From assembly GCA_024235915.1 (NCBI GenBank), contig JACKLO010000017.1:1-64000 (forward strand): a DNA stretch of 64,000 bases. The letters run 5' to 3'. Shown piece by piece: positions 1-9,053 of this stretch. Source of the DNA: Burkholderiaceae bacterium (GTDB taxonomy: Bacteria; Pseudomonadota; Gammaproteobacteria; Burkholderiales; Burkholderiaceae_C). The notes under the pieces are model-generated. The model saw only the letters and a list, made by a program, of their open reading frames with translations. It was not told where the DNA came from and did not search any database. The stretch's first letter is position 1. Every line of letters begins with the position of its first letter. The position numbers and the translations under genes were made by a program.

Positions 1-86
1 AACAGGGCCTCATCGGCTGATCGGAGGACCAACAGAAACTCGTTGCCTGACAAGCACTTGGCGGCGGCTGGAAACCGTACCCCGCG

Positions 87-470
87 TCAATGCTCGCTCT
101 GCGGGCAGGCACGAACCGTCACTTTTTGCACCGAAATCAAGGAGACCCCGGCCAAAGCGACGTGCAGGTAGTCAGCGAAGTCTGCCGAGCCCTTGCGGAA
201 CAGTTGCAGCGCGACCTCGAGCGCGCGCTCGGACTCGAAGGTAAGTTCGGCGGCCGAGAACAGGCTGGACAGGGTCATCAGCACATCGTCCTTGCCGAAC
301 TCGAAGCTGGACCGCAGCACCCACTCGAGCTCCAGCACGACGGTCACGGGCACGAACAGCGTCGCGCCCTCGGCGACGCAGCGGCTGATGTGGCGCTTTG
401 CCGCGGCCGGCTGCGCTGCGTCGTCCTGGACGATGTAGCGCACCGGGACGTTGGTGTCGAGCGCCGGCAT
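87..470 (-). CDS. PIN-domain (VapC-like) toxin with abnormal C-terminus
   Basis: 127 residues. The N-terminus has the PIN signature ALDTNV with its first catalytic Asp, then the acidic patch VVLELEWVL and the GSADFADYLHVALA motif that supplies the third and fourth metal ligands of VapC-type RNases. Known VapC toxins cleave tRNA or rRNA. After HVALA the usual closing segment with a TFD motif is missing and an unrelated tail ending at SEH follows, so the last part of the fold looks frameshifted or replaced; activity is doubtful. It starts 13 bases after the stop of the AbrB-type antitoxin gene, the usual antitoxin-toxin operon order. The start is the only ATG near the domain boundary. Family assignment is firm; function of this copy is uncertain. 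Confidence 0.8.
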   Translation of the reverse strand: MPALDTNVPVRYIVQDDAAQPAAAKRHISRCVAEGATLFVPVTVVLELEWVLRSSFEFGKDDVLMTLSSLFSAAELTFESERALEVALQLFRKGSADFADYLHVALAGVSLISVQKVTVRACPQSEH

Positions 471-483
471 CTACCCGCCGAAC

Positions 484-705
484 TTAACGCCAGGGGTTCA
501 TGTCGTCGATACCGACGTGTCTGCCCTTGGGGGCCTTGAGCATGCCGGCCATGTCGAGAATCGACTTGGTCTTGGCCCGGACGATGATGGTGCTGTCGGG
601 CATCGCCGACCAGACCAGCCGCGTGCCGGGCTTGGCGTCCACGAGCGCGCGGATGTCGGCGGGCACGGTGGTCTGGCCCTTCGCGGTGATGGTTGATTCA
701 ATCAT
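484..705 (-). CDS. AbrB/MazE-family antitoxin (VapB-like)
   Basis: 73 residues from the chosen ATG. The first 25 residues (IESTITAKGQTTVPADIRAL) are a classic SpoVT/AbrB swapped-hairpin DNA-binding domain; the C-terminal part (MLKAPKGRHVGIDDMN) resembles the toxin-wrapping tail of VapB antitoxins. A longer reading from 732 is possible, but the ATG at 705 has AAGGA eight bases upstream. It is the first gene of a two-gene operon with the PIN toxin. By family precedent it should repress its own promoter and neutralise the toxin. Confidence 0.85.
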   Translation of the reverse strand: MIESTITAKGQTTVPADIRALVDAKPGTRLVWSAMPDSTIIVRAKTKSILDMAGMLKAPKGRHVGIDDMNPWR

Positions 706-1216
706 GGCGTCAGTCCTTACATCTGGCGCCATTGCAATGCGAACGCGCTGGACTTAGCTGGCGCCTCGGCCAGCTACCGGAGACTGCCGACAGTGCCCTG
801 GAACATTCGTTAGAAAGAACCAGGAACATTCATTAGAAGATGAACGACGCCACGGATCGGACGCTTGCGGCAACCATCCTAGGAGTTGACATAAACATTA
901 AAGTCGCTCATTCGGCCTGTTTGCGACTCCTTCGCCGCGGTGGCGCAAGGTGGCGGCTGCGTCCTTGGCTCGCTCTGGCCAAAGACCTCAACTCCACCGC
1001 TGTCGAGGGCCGTACCGACTCCATGTCGGAGATGCCGAATCGTAGAGCCACGAGTTCCGTAGCCGGCTTGGACGACTGGCGATCCGAGCTGGAATTGTTA
1101 CTGAATCCCGCCCCCGCCGCACATGGCCGTTGCGCGGGGTCAGTCGAATGCGCATGATGCTTCCATCTTGATTGCGATAGAACCGTCGCCAAGACTCGAC
1201 CATCTCCTTGAACGAC
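706..1216. other. Intergenic stretch without a convincing gene
   Basis: About 510 bases between the toxin-antitoxin pair and the next antitoxin-like gene. Open frames occur on both strands (840-1157 plus, 988-1218 minus) but have no recognisable domain, no good ribosome site and arginine/serine-rich translations typical of non-coding high-GC frames. The only clear structure is a direct repeat at 800-838. Confidence 0.5.
800..838. repeat. Direct repeat of GGAACATTCRTTAGAA
   Basis: Two 16-base copies (800-815 and 823-838) differ at one base and are spaced 23 bases start to start, about two helical turns. They lie about 95 bases upstream of the AbrB antitoxin start. They could be an operator or the remnant of an insertion-sequence end; the sequence does not decide. 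Confidence 0.6.
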
Positions 1217-1456
1217 ATGAGCCCCCGCGACGCCAGCCAGGCCGAACCGATGCGAACCGGCCATCAATCCGCAGCTCACAACCGATGGCTCGCCGTCGAA
1301 ATCCAGGACGCGCTGGACGATCGGCGGCCAAGCATCTCATTCGAAGAAGCCATGGCCGCCATGGACGCGGAGATCGACGCGGTTGAGCGCAGGTCCTCCA
1401 TCGATTGCGCTCCGGCTGAACCGCCTTTGCCTTCCCATGCCCCGCGTCGACAGTGA
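1217..1456 (+). CDS. Antitoxin-like protein, orphan
   Basis: 79 residues. The core LAVEIQDALDDRRPSISFEE followed by AMAAMDAEIDAVE resembles short ParD/RelB-type antitoxins and plasmid stability determinants, in which an EIQxALDDxRPSI helix and an MDAEI helix contact the toxin. No RelE/ParE-like toxin follows; the next gene is unrelated. The start could be the ATG at 1217 or at 1250; neither has a strong ribosome site, and an upstream TTG at 1208 is also in frame. Family assignment is by motif memory only. Confidence 0.5.
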   Translation: MSPRDASQAEPMRTGHQSAAHNRWLAVEIQDALDDRRPSISFEEAMAAMDAEIDAVERRSSIDCAPAEPPLPSHAPRRQ

Positions 1457-1508
1457 ACGTCAGCTTGTCCTACGCCTGGTGAGATTCTCTGCTAGAGGTT
1501 TGCGCACG

Positions 1509-1985
1509 ATGTTGCCTGGGGAGGTCAAGGATCAAGGGCCGGCACGAGGCGGCCTGGTCGCTGCTCAGGCCCGCGGCGCAGCGGCGCGCGCCCGATGGGT
1601 CCAGGAAGGACTGGTGGTGCCCGGTCCGCAACTGGCACAGGCGTGGGGGATCCCCCAGGAGACCCTGGCGACCGCCACCGAAAGTGGCGAGGTGGTCAGC
1701 ATCGTCATCGACGGCAGCGAGTACTTCCCCAAGGCGCTGCTGAGCCTGGATCGTTTGACCGTGGGTGCGATCTGCCGTGCGCTGCGGCAGCTCCAAGACG
1801 CCGAGAAGCTGATGTTCTGGCTGCGCGACCACGGGGCCCTTGGTGGCAGAAGCGTGGCGGCGGCATTGGAGGCCGGAACACCGACCGCCCGGGTGACCGC
1901 GCTGGCGGAGGCCTGGGCGCGCGAGCGGACAGACGCCGGGGTCCAGAACGGTGACGCAGTCGGGTGTCCTGATCGCCGTTCGTGA
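1509..1985 (+). CDS. Conserved hypothetical protein
   Basis: 158 residues from the ATG at 1509, preceded by AGAGG nine bases upstream. The sequence has the steady composition of a real protein: an N-terminal helix ARARWVQEGLVVPG, a helix-turn-helix-like LAQAWGIPQETLATATESGE, a short strand pair (VVSIVIDGSEYFP) and a C-terminal WLRDHGALGGRSVAAALEAG segment. The last segment faintly recalls the ALGGKTPxELL motif of MbcA/ParS/Xre antitoxin C-termini, so a toxin-antitoxin link is possible but speculative. No partner gene is adjacent. Confidence 0.55.
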   Translation: MLPGEVKDQGPARGGLVAAQARGAAARARWVQEGLVVPGPQLAQAWGIPQETLATATESGEVVSIVIDGSEYFPKALLSLDRLTVGAICRALRQLQDAEKLMFWLRDHGALGGRSVAAALEAGTPTARVTALAEAWARERTDAGVQNGDAVGCPDRRS

Positions 1986-2221
1986 CCGGGGCGGGGAGGC
2001 CCATTTCTGAGCCCAATGGTCGCTGGAGGTAGACCGGCGGACCACTTCGTCGAACGGCGCGAGTGCTGTCGCGTCGCATGTCCCGCGGTCATCTGAGGGC
2101 TCCATCGGGCCTGCGAGGGGTCACGAAAAGCTGAAGGCCGACAAGGGCTTACGTGGGACCTGACATCGCATGACGCCGAATGAGGACATCCAATGTCGAA
2201 CGCCAACATCCAGCCGTGGCA

Positions 2222-2263
2222 GTCTCATAACCGTCGCAAGTTCAAATCTTGCCCCCGCAACCA
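2222..2263 (+). other. 3' fragment of initiator tRNA (attachment-site scar)
   Basis: Contains a CTCATAA anticodon-loop-like stretch (2224-2230), a T arm with perfectly paired stem (GCAAG, loop TTCAAAT, CTTGC) and CCCCGCAACCA, the 3' acceptor strand plus CCA of tRNA-fMet. The 5' half (CGCGGGG, D arm) is absent and the spacing between the anticodon loop and T arm is five bases shorter than in a real tRNA, so it cannot fold as one. Such 3' ends are left when elements integrate in tRNA genes. A second copy lies at 57299-57345. Confidence 0.75.
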
Positions 2264-2302
2264 AGAAAACAGCGGCTAGATCAACGAGTTAGCTGCGAAG
2301 CG

Positions 2303-2328
2303 AAAGCCACCCAACCGGGTGGCTTTTT
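2303..2328 (+). terminator. Rho-independent terminator
   Basis: AAAGCCACCC and GGGTGGCTTT pair as a 10-base stem around a four-base AACC loop and run into a T tract. It sits 40 bases after the tRNA 3' end. It could also stop read-through from the opposite strand because the stem starts with an A run. Confidence 0.85.
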
Positions 2329-2332
2329 GCTT

Positions 2333-2373
2333 TGTGCCCATCCTGTGCCCACTTTGTGCCCAGGCCGTGCCCA
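2333..2373 (+). repeat. Four TGTGCCCA repeats at exact 11-base period
   Basis: Copies at 2333, 2344, 2355 and 2366 (the last CGTGCCCA). They lie just beyond the tRNA fragment and terminator. One helical turn between copies suggests same-face protein binding, for example integrase arm-type sites; this role is an inference. Confidence 0.65.
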
Positions 2374-2438
2374 GCAGTCTATGGCCCAACATCAAGATGA
2401 CCGTTGGGTCATGTGCCCGGGACTCGGGACACTTGAGC

Positions 2439-3200
2439 TCAAGCTCGAACGACGATCTTCGTGTCCACCAGAGCGCGTAGGTGGCTAGCGAGCAACTTTG
2501 GAACCTCGCCGCCAGAGATGAGGACACCCGCCTCCATGTTGCGTTCCATTGCCGAGCCTGTAAGGTTTGCGCTCGTGATGAAGCACCTCTGATCGTCAGC
2601 GACTGCTACCTTGGCATGGACGCTTCCGCCCATGGCTGCGGCTGCATCGTCGCCCCAGGTGAAGAAATTTGCGTCGGGAACTGCCTGACGCAGCTTGCCT
2701 AGCGCATCAAAGGAAATCGAGCCGCCGTCGCTTCTGGGGCGTTCAAGCAGCATGTTCAATTGAACGCGGCGAGCCGTGGCGTTGTTCAGCGCACGTACGA
2801 CGTTCGCAATGTCGTAGGCCACATAGCTCGTGATGAACAGCGAATGTCTCGCGCCGTTGACGACCTCAAGCAGCACTTGTTCAGTGCGACGCGCCGAAAC
2901 GAAGGGCGTCGTCGGCCCCGTCCACACGAGTTCCGTGGACTGGTGCTTCGACACGTTCTCGAAGGCGTGGCCTGCGGCGAGCAGCATCGAGGCCAACTCG
3001 TCGGAACCGACCGACGTGGCCCGCCACGCATCGACGAGCCGATCGGCGACGGCTCTTGCCGTCGCCGTGCCGACGACATCCGACAAGGAGACGCTCGCCT
3101 TCGCGTCCTCTATCTTCCGAATCCGACCCGCCAGCGCCCGAACCTTTTCGGGCGAGACGAGACAGACCACCGCTGTGATGGCTTCCAGCAGTCTTTCCAT
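2439..3200 (-). CDS. drmC: DISARM protein DrmC, phospholipase D-like
   Basis: 253 residues from the ATG at 3200, one base after the drmB stop; upstream in-frame ATGs would overlap drmB deeply. The C-terminal half carries one HKD motif, HAKVAVAD, followed by CFITSANLTGSAMERNMEAG, the signature of PLD-family nucleases and phospholipases. The N-terminal part is helical. In characterised DISARM systems DrmC is the accessory PLD protein, dispensable for part of the protection, encoded after drmAB. It is the last gene of the nine-gene operon. Assignment rests on the domain plus its position. Confidence 0.9.
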   Translation of the reverse strand: MERLLEAITAVVCLVSPEKVRALAGRIRKIEDAKASVSLSDVVGTATARAVADRLVDAWRATSVGSDELASMLLAAGHAFENVSKHQSTELVWTGPTTPFVSARRTEQVLLEVVNGARHSLFITSYVAYDIANVVRALNNATARRVQLNMLLERPRSDGGSISFDALGKLRQAVPDANFFTWGDDAAAAMGGSVHAKVAVADDQRCFITSANLTGSAMERNMEAGVLISGGEVPKLLASHLRALVDTKIVVRA

Positions 3201-3201
3201 G

Positions 3202-5058
3202 TCACAGGCCCGCGAAGAAGGCGGCATCCCCTCGGTCGAGGGTCTGCACCAGCAACGATCTGTCGAGGTAGCGGTTGCCTCGTTCGCAGGAGGTTTCGGC
3301 GACAAGGCTGCACGCATGGCAGGCTGCCGCATGGAGCGAACGGTCTTTCGCCGGATCATGCTCGGAGCAGAGCGGATCGGACGAGCAGACCTTCGACCGG
3401 TTCAACGCCTGCCGGAGCAGTCGCCCGAGGTTTTCCGGCTTGCCGAGATCGACGAGTCCGCCCAGCGTCCCATCGGAGTCGGCGGCCGCCGTGTAGATGA
3501 GGATGCCCGCCTGGGGACTCGTGCTCGACACGTCGGCGTAGATTCGTTCGCGGATGCTCGCTGCGTTGTAGCCGCATTCCAGCGCCAGCTCGCGGATGAG
3601 CAGGTGCGAAAGCGTGTGGAGCATGGCATACCGGATACCGGGGTAACCCTCGTTCGGGTCGAGGTGGCGCGAATTGCGCCATCCACGATGCCCCCCTTCG
3701 AGCATTCCGTCCACGCGCTTGACGCCATCCTGCGCCTCCCACGTCTTCAGTGCCTGTTCGTCGAACTGGATGAAGATCCCTTCGCCGTGAACCTGATTCG
3801 CTGGAACCCAGTCCGGCTTGCGGCGCGCAAGGCCCGCCATCTGTGGTCGCTCATTGGGGTCGCTCGATTCCTCGGGCGCTTCCACCCGTGTGAAGCCCAA
3901 AAGGGCGTTGACCTCACGCAACCTCTCGAGCAGCAGCACTCTGCCGATTCGATTCTCGAACCCGGGCGGCGTGGCCACCTTCTTGCTCATGAAGTGAGGG
4001 TAGTCGGCAGGCGGATTGGCCGCCGTCAGCACCTCCCACTCCGGCCCCTTGATGTCGGCTTCACCAACGGTGTCCTGACCCCCGCCGTGGCGATGGGCTT
4101 CGATGGCCGCCCAGACGTCCGATGCCGGGTACTTGTCGATGCCCGGCAAGGCCCCGGTCTTCTTCAAGGTCTTCACCGTCACAGCGACGGCGGCTTCCGA
4201 ATCCAGATCGTCGAAGAACTCCCATCCGTCCTGAATCAGTTGGCCGAGCGGGTCGTTGGCCTGCGGGATGGCGAGCGCCGACAGAGTGATCGGGAACCAA
4301 CTGTTCGTCGAACCCAGCAGGACTGCCCGCGCTTCCTCGTCGCACTCTTCATCGAAGTGATCGAGGTGGGGATGTCTGCCTCGGCAACTCGGCAGGTTTT
4401 CCTTTCCGGCCTTGCCGAAGGCGTGGGCCATGCTGCGCGATGCGCCGCAGGCATCGCATTTTACCCACAGGTTCTCGGTCTGCAACGAAGCCCCGCTCTC
4501 GAAGAAGCGCAGCGTTCCCTTGCACGAGCTGTTGCCACCGTGGACGAAGTAATGCCAGGGGAAATCGTCGAGGTGGCCGTCGCGGCAAGCCAGGAGGAAA
4601 CGCGCCGGAACGGCATCGGCGTCCTTCGCAGGCTGATCGCCCTTGGAGCCACGGCATCCCTTGTGGACGAACCGGGTTCGTTCCGGACGGAAGCGGTTTT
4701 CCTTGATCTCGAACAGCCCCGCGTCGAAAGGCGACAGCAGACCGCACTTCACGCAACGCATCCAGCGCGGAAACGGGCGGACGGGAACACCGATGTTCGC
4801 CTCCGCCGACCACGGATCGACGAGTTCGCTCTTCTGGAACGGTGGCACGCGCAGGTTTTCCACCTGCGACCCGAGAACCTGGCGGACGGCTGCGAGCAGG
4901 CGCGGCTCGCCGATGGGCTGGCACCTGTCTTTTTCCCACTGATCGATGCCCAGTGTCACCACCGAGAGGCTCGGCAGGTCGATCAGCGCGCCCGGCCCGT
5001 ATGTCCAGAGCAGTTGGCTGGGGCGGACTTCCCCGACGGGTGTTTTATTGGTGGTCAT
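3202..5058 (-). CDS. drmB: DISARM protein DrmB (DUF1998)
   Basis: 618 residues. The start MTTNKTPVGEVRPSQLLWTY with YGPGALIDLP is the hallmark N-terminus of DrmB. Cysteine pairs CVKCGLLSPF and CDACGASRS suggest zinc ribbons, and a C-terminal DUF1998 region carries a Cys cluster (CSSDPLCSEHD, HAAACHACSL, TSCERGNRYLDR, roughly residues 560-600). DrmB forms the core complex with the DrmA helicase and helps gate its DNA channel. The ATG at 5058 lies two bases after the drmA stop, so the longer reading from 5097 is rejected. Confidence 0.92.
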   Translation of the reverse strand: MTTNKTPVGEVRPSQLLWTYGPGALIDLPSLSVVTLGIDQWEKDRCQPIGEPRLLAAVRQVLGSQVENLRVPPFQKSELVDPWSAEANIGVPVRPFPRWMRCVKCGLLSPFDAGLFEIKENRFRPERTRFVHKGCRGSKGDQPAKDADAVPARFLLACRDGHLDDFPWHYFVHGGNSSCKGTLRFFESGASLQTENLWVKCDACGASRSMAHAFGKAGKENLPSCRGRHPHLDHFDEECDEEARAVLLGSTNSWFPITLSALAIPQANDPLGQLIQDGWEFFDDLDSEAAVAVTVKTLKKTGALPGIDKYPASDVWAAIEAHRHGGGQDTVGEADIKGPEWEVLTAANPPADYPHFMSKKVATPPGFENRIGRVLLLERLREVNALLGFTRVEAPEESSDPNERPQMAGLARRKPDWVPANQVHGEGIFIQFDEQALKTWEAQDGVKRVDGMLEGGHRGWRNSRHLDPNEGYPGIRYAMLHTLSHLLIRELALECGYNAASIRERIYADVSSTSPQAGILIYTAAADSDGTLGGLVDLGKPENLGRLLRQALNRSKVCSSDPLCSEHDPAKDRSLHAAACHACSLVAETSCERGNRYLDRSLLVQTLDRGDAAFFAGL

Positions 5059-5060
5059 GG

Positions 5061-8000
5061 TCAGTCCTCGTCCTTCGGCACCGGACGCGGCTTCCATCCA
5101 TGGTCGTCCGAGATGTGCCCCGTGTTCATGATCAGGCGCACGCCCGGCTCCACCTCACGCATCGACATCGGAACCGTCCAGTTGTCCCATGCATGGATGC
5201 CCGGCGACTTGACCAGGCCGACCATCGTCGCTGCCTGCGCCCCTCGCTTTTCATAGGCCAGCGTGCGACCGGGAACGCTCACTTCCTTCGCCCATTCGTC
5301 CGCACGTTCCTTCAGTTCGCGCTCGGCCAGACTCTTGATGGTGGTCGTCTCGCTGACGTTCCAAGCCCGCCTCACCAACACGTCGATAGCTTCGGTGATC
5401 TCGGGCTTGTCGGATTTGTCCAGCTCGCCAGCGCCCACGTTCGGGCTGAATGCGTCGTTCTCCAGCCGCATCAGGGAGAGGAGCGCGCCGGTCAGACCGC
5501 GATCCATTGCTCGCGGCGAGAACGGCGTCACCGACTGCGCTTCCACATGCTTGTAGAAGGTCGCGTGGTAGTGCTCGAAGGTCTCGTAGTGCGAGAGGTC
5601 GCGCGGACGCGCCCACGTGAGCACCGTGCAGACCAAGCCGGGGAAGGAACGGCCCACGCGGCTGGTGGCTTGGATGTATTCCGCCGTGCCCTTGGGCTGG
5701 CCGTTCACCGCCATCAGGCCCAGTCGGTTCACGTCCACGCCAACCGACAGCATGTTGGTCGCCAGCACCACGTCGATGGCGCGGGTGTCGCCCTCGTTCC
5801 ATTTCGTCACGTACTTCCCGGTGGCCGCATCGAGCGCGGCCTTGAACTTGACCTCCAGATCGTCGAGGTACTTCGGGATGTCCTGACTGGAGACGCGAGA
5901 GGTCAGCTCGCGGATGTTGTTGACGCTGCGCTGGGCGAGCGCGGGCCGTTCGACCATGCTCATCTGAACACGGTAGGAACGCGTCTGCACGTCATCCTCC
6001 GCCAAGCGCCGCATCCCGCCCAATTCACGCAGTGAATTGAAATAGCCGACCGCCGTCATGTACGGATCGGCAGGCTCACCGAAGCGGTCGAACAGGGCTT
6101 GGGCTGCGGTGAGAAAGGCGGTATAGACGCGGATCAACATCGCGGGCCGCGAACTGCCCGGAGAACACACGCCCAGATAGCGCCGTCCGGGTCGCTCTTC
6201 GATCGGACGCTGCACCGAGAAGTAGTTGTCCTCCACGTCCAAGCCATGCGGTGGGAACACCGACACGCGCCGCATGAACACGTTGTTCACTTGTTCCTTG
6301 GCTTTGCGCACCGTCGCCGTGGAAGCGACGATCTTTGGTTTGACCGTCTTTCCATCGAGCGTCCAGCCGCACAGTTCATCGACGGCGGACTCGTACAGAC
6401 CGACCATCGTGCCCAGCGGCCCGCTGATGAGGTGGAACTCGTCTTGGATGATCAGGTCGGGCGGTCGAATGGGGGTGACGGGTTTCACGGCTGCAGCAGG
6501 CAGCCCCTTGGTAGCCCGGTGCCCGGTATTGCATTCGCAGCCTGGCCATAGCAAGCCGTGACGCTCGCACTCCTGCTTCACCCGACCGAACAGCGTGCGC
6601 ACCTGACCGCGCCACGCCATCATGGCGAACTTGTCCACGGTGGCGATCATCATCGTCGGAGGGCGGTGGTAGATCTCTTCGTCCACCGTCAGCACCGGGA
6701 TGCCGGGATGCGGCAGCTTGCTGGATTTGCCTCGAGAGAACTCGCAGCGGCCCTTCTTGTCACCGCAATAGACCAAGGTACGCCCTCGATCTTTGTCCAC
6801 ATCCACTTCGCGGCCCGGCTCGATGTCGGAGCCACACCACGGACAACTGGTCAGCTGCGCGGGAGATGTTGCCCCGGCGTGGTTCCTGCCGGGATTGCGG
6901 ATGTCCTCGATGGCGCGATGACTGTCCTCGGTCGTACCCGGCGTCACCTTGTTGCCGACCCACAGGCCGATGGAGAAGGGTTCATGGCCCAAGGACGAAT
7001 CACCAGCTGCCAATGCCTCGCGCCGCAGCACATCCATCGCGCAGATCAGCGCGGTGGCGCGCTGGAACTGCTGCAAGGTCAACAGGCGCAGGGTGTAGCG
7101 CATGATCACGGCCAGACCGCGTGAGGCGTCGTAGCCGCCGAGCTTTCCTTGCAGGCGTCGGATCGCCATCGTGAACGCCGCCACGCCCAAGTAGGCTTCT
7201 GTCTTGCCACCACCGGTGGGGAACCACAACAGATCGGCATGGGATTCCATCGGTTGTACGCGATCCGGATGCGTTGGGTCGGCCAGCGACGGAATCGACA
7301 GCAGCAGGAACGCCAGCTGGAAAGGACGCCAGCTACGGTTCTTCGGCAGGTCGAACTGATCTACGGAGACGTCCCGGCCTCGCCGTACTTCGAGCGCGTA
7401 CTGGCTGCGCACACGTTGGATCGCCATCGCCTTGTTGGCAAAGCGGAAAGCCGCCAGCGCCTTCTCGTCGTTCTTCAGCGTGTCGATGCCTTGCTGCAGG
7501 CGCGCCTGGATTTCCTTGCACCGATCCAGCGCCTGTGCAGCCGAAGTGTCATACCCGACCACGTCCTTGCCGACGCGGACGCGTTGCTCGGCGATCCACG
7601 CCGCGTAGTCCTTCGTCAGTACGTTCAGGGCGGCAACCAACTCATCGACGCCCAGTGTGGCGAGGCGCTGCATGTCGAGCAGACCACTCGCCACCATCTC
7701 CTTCATCGCCGGTCGGTCTGCGGCATCGAGTCCCGGCGTCTCCGTGACCTGCACTTCGTACTGCGGCAGCACGGTGGTGCGCACTTCGGTGGCCAGGGTC
7801 ACGTCGTCCGCCGTCTCGGCGTGAACGGCTACGCCATGTCCGACCGCGAACTCCACGCGGTTGCGGTAGATCATTTCCAGCGATTCGCGCTCGGCATCCA
7901 TGCCGTTGGCATCAAACACGGGGCGGCGGCGGAAGATGGCGCGAGTTGAAGCCTCCGCCTCCGCGCGCACGCTCAGTTCCGGCTGGAACAGCCACGCGGT

Positions 8001-9029
8001 ATCGCGGTTGGTGTCAGGCTCCTCCTGAGCGTTGATCAGGAACAGCGTCACCAAACGGTCCCCGTTGGCGTTCTTGGCACGGATTGCCCCCTGTATCCGC
8101 ACCGCCGGACGATTCGCGTCCGGTGCCTGATGGGGGATCACGCCTTCGGTGAGCGGCAGCACCAGCTTCCCGCCACAGGGGATGCGTTGCCAGACCTTGG
8201 CCTTCTGTCCGTTGGGGCGCGTCAGCTCGTGCTCATCGTTTGGAACTCGCTCGTAGCTGCCCCAGCGCGCCTCTATCTCGACGCGCTCGACGTCGCCATC
8301 GACGCAGAAGGTCATGCCGAAGCTACTCGGCACCAGGGACTGATTGCTGGCGGCATCGATCTCGTCGGCGGAGTCGGACTCAGGCTCCACCCGCCCGGTC
8401 GCCGTCCCAAACTCGGCACCGGGTTCGTGCTGGCCGGGCACGATGGGATCGGTGGGTTCCTCGACCTCGTCCTCGGCCAGCGGGCCTTCCAGCCCTTCGA
8501 TGCCGCCCTGGGCATCCTCACGCGGTGCCAGCTTGCCGACCAGATAACGATCGCGCACACCCATATCCACGATGCGCTCGTGGGGGCCACCCGCTGGGCC
8601 GAGCAGATCGTCCATTACGGCCAGTTGAAGCAGCTCGCGGATGTAGGCTCGATCCTCGACCACCGACACGCCGTCGATGGTCTGGTGCAGCGCCTTGGTC
8701 AGTGCCAAGACAAATTCTTCCCACTGGAGGCGACCGACGCTTCCCGACGACGGTGGGGTCAGCGAGACGCTGGCGACCGGCACCGGATCGTCGGCGACGG
8801 AAAGCCGGTCGAAGTACATCGTGGTGTTTTCGAGATCGGAGCGAACCCGCAGGGTGCGCCCGGCACGGACGATATCCCCGGCGGCGTTCAGCACAAGAAC
8901 CCAATCGTCCTCGGCGATGCCCTGATACAGGGAGCGGTCACCCTTCAAGACCAGCGTGTAGGGTGCGAGCCTGGGATCGGTACCGAGATCGTGGTCGATA
9001 GCGATCCAGGCGGCGGGTGTTGTCGTCAT
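5061..9029 (-). CDS. drmA: DISARM helicase DrmA
   Basis: About 1,322 residues. The SF2 helicase core shows Walker A FPTGGGKTEAYLG near residue 600, Walker B QDEFHLISGPLG near 860, a zinc-ribbon-like insert (CPWCGSDIEPG ... CGDKKGRCEF) between them, and motif VI QATSRVGRSFPG near 1120. The long N-terminal region without catalytic motifs is typical of DrmA. The protein loads on unmethylated phage DNA with DrmB. I prefer the ATG at 9029 to the in-frame GTG at 9050 because AAGG precedes it. It is followed at once by drmB. Confidence 0.92.
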   Translation of the reverse strand: MTTTPAAWIAIDHDLGTDPRLAPYTLVLKGDRSLYQGIAEDDWVLVLNAAGDIVRAGRTLRVRSDLENTTMYFDRLSVADDPVPVASVSLTPPSSGSVGRLQWEEFVLALTKALHQTIDGVSVVEDRAYIRELLQLAVMDDLLGPAGGPHERIVDMGVRDRYLVGKLAPREDAQGGIEGLEGPLAEDEVEEPTDPIVPGQHEPGAEFGTATGRVEPESDSADEIDAASNQSLVPSSFGMTFCVDGDVERVEIEARWGSYERVPNDEHELTRPNGQKAKVWQRIPCGGKLVLPLTEGVIPHQAPDANRPAVRIQGAIRAKNANGDRLVTLFLINAQEEPDTNRDTAWLFQPELSVRAEAEASTRAIFRRRPVFDANGMDAERESLEMIYRNRVEFAVGHGVAVHAETADDVTLATEVRTTVLPQYEVQVTETPGLDAADRPAMKEMVASGLLDMQRLATLGVDELVAALNVLTKDYAAWIAEQRVRVGKDVVGYDTSAAQALDRCKEIQARLQQGIDTLKNDEKALAAFRFANKAMAIQRVRSQYALEVRRGRDVSVDQFDLPKNRSWRPFQLAFLLLSIPSLADPTHPDRVQPMESHADLLWFPTGGGKTEAYLGVAAFTMAIRRLQGKLGGYDASRGLAVIMRYTLRLLTLQQFQRATALICAMDVLRREALAAGDSSLGHEPFSIGLWVGNKVTPGTTEDSHRAIEDIRNPGRNHAGATSPAQLTSCPWCGSDIEPGREVDVDKDRGRTLVYCGDKKGRCEFSRGKSSKLPHPGIPVLTVDEEIYHRPPTMMIATVDKFAMMAWRGQVRTLFGRVKQECERHGLLWPGCECNTGHRATKGLPAAAVKPVTPIRPPDLIIQDEFHLISGPLGTMVGLYESAVDELCGWTLDGKTVKPKIVASTATVRKAKEQVNNVFMRRVSVFPPHGLDVEDNYFSVQRPIEERPGRRYLGVCSPGSSRPAMLIRVYTAFLTAAQALFDRFGEPADPYMTAVGYFNSLRELGGMRRLAEDDVQTRSYRVQMSMVERPALAQRSVNNIRELTSRVSSQDIPKYLDDLEVKFKAALDAATGKYVTKWNEGDTRAIDVVLATNMLSVGVDVNRLGLMAVNGQPKGTAEYIQATSRVGRSFPGLVCTVLTWARPRDLSHYETFEHYHATFYKHVEAQSVTPFSPRAMDRGLTGALLSLMRLENDAFSPNVGAGELDKSDKPEITEAIDVLVRRAWNVSETTTIKSLAERELKERADEWAKEVSVPGRTLAYEKRGAQAATMVGLVKSPGIHAWDNWTVPMSMREVEPGVRLIMNTGHISDDHGWKPRPVPKDED

Positions 9030-9053
9030 GGTCTTGAGCCTTGAATCCACGGA

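Noticed and set aside
840..1157. 105-codon frame with ATG
   Set aside because: No ribosome site, no domain, Arg/Leu-rich composition typical of non-coding GC-rich DNA.
2830..5256. 808-codon plus-strand open frame
   Set aside because: Antisense to drmB and drmC; high-GC shadow frame with no domain, while the minus-strand frames match known families.
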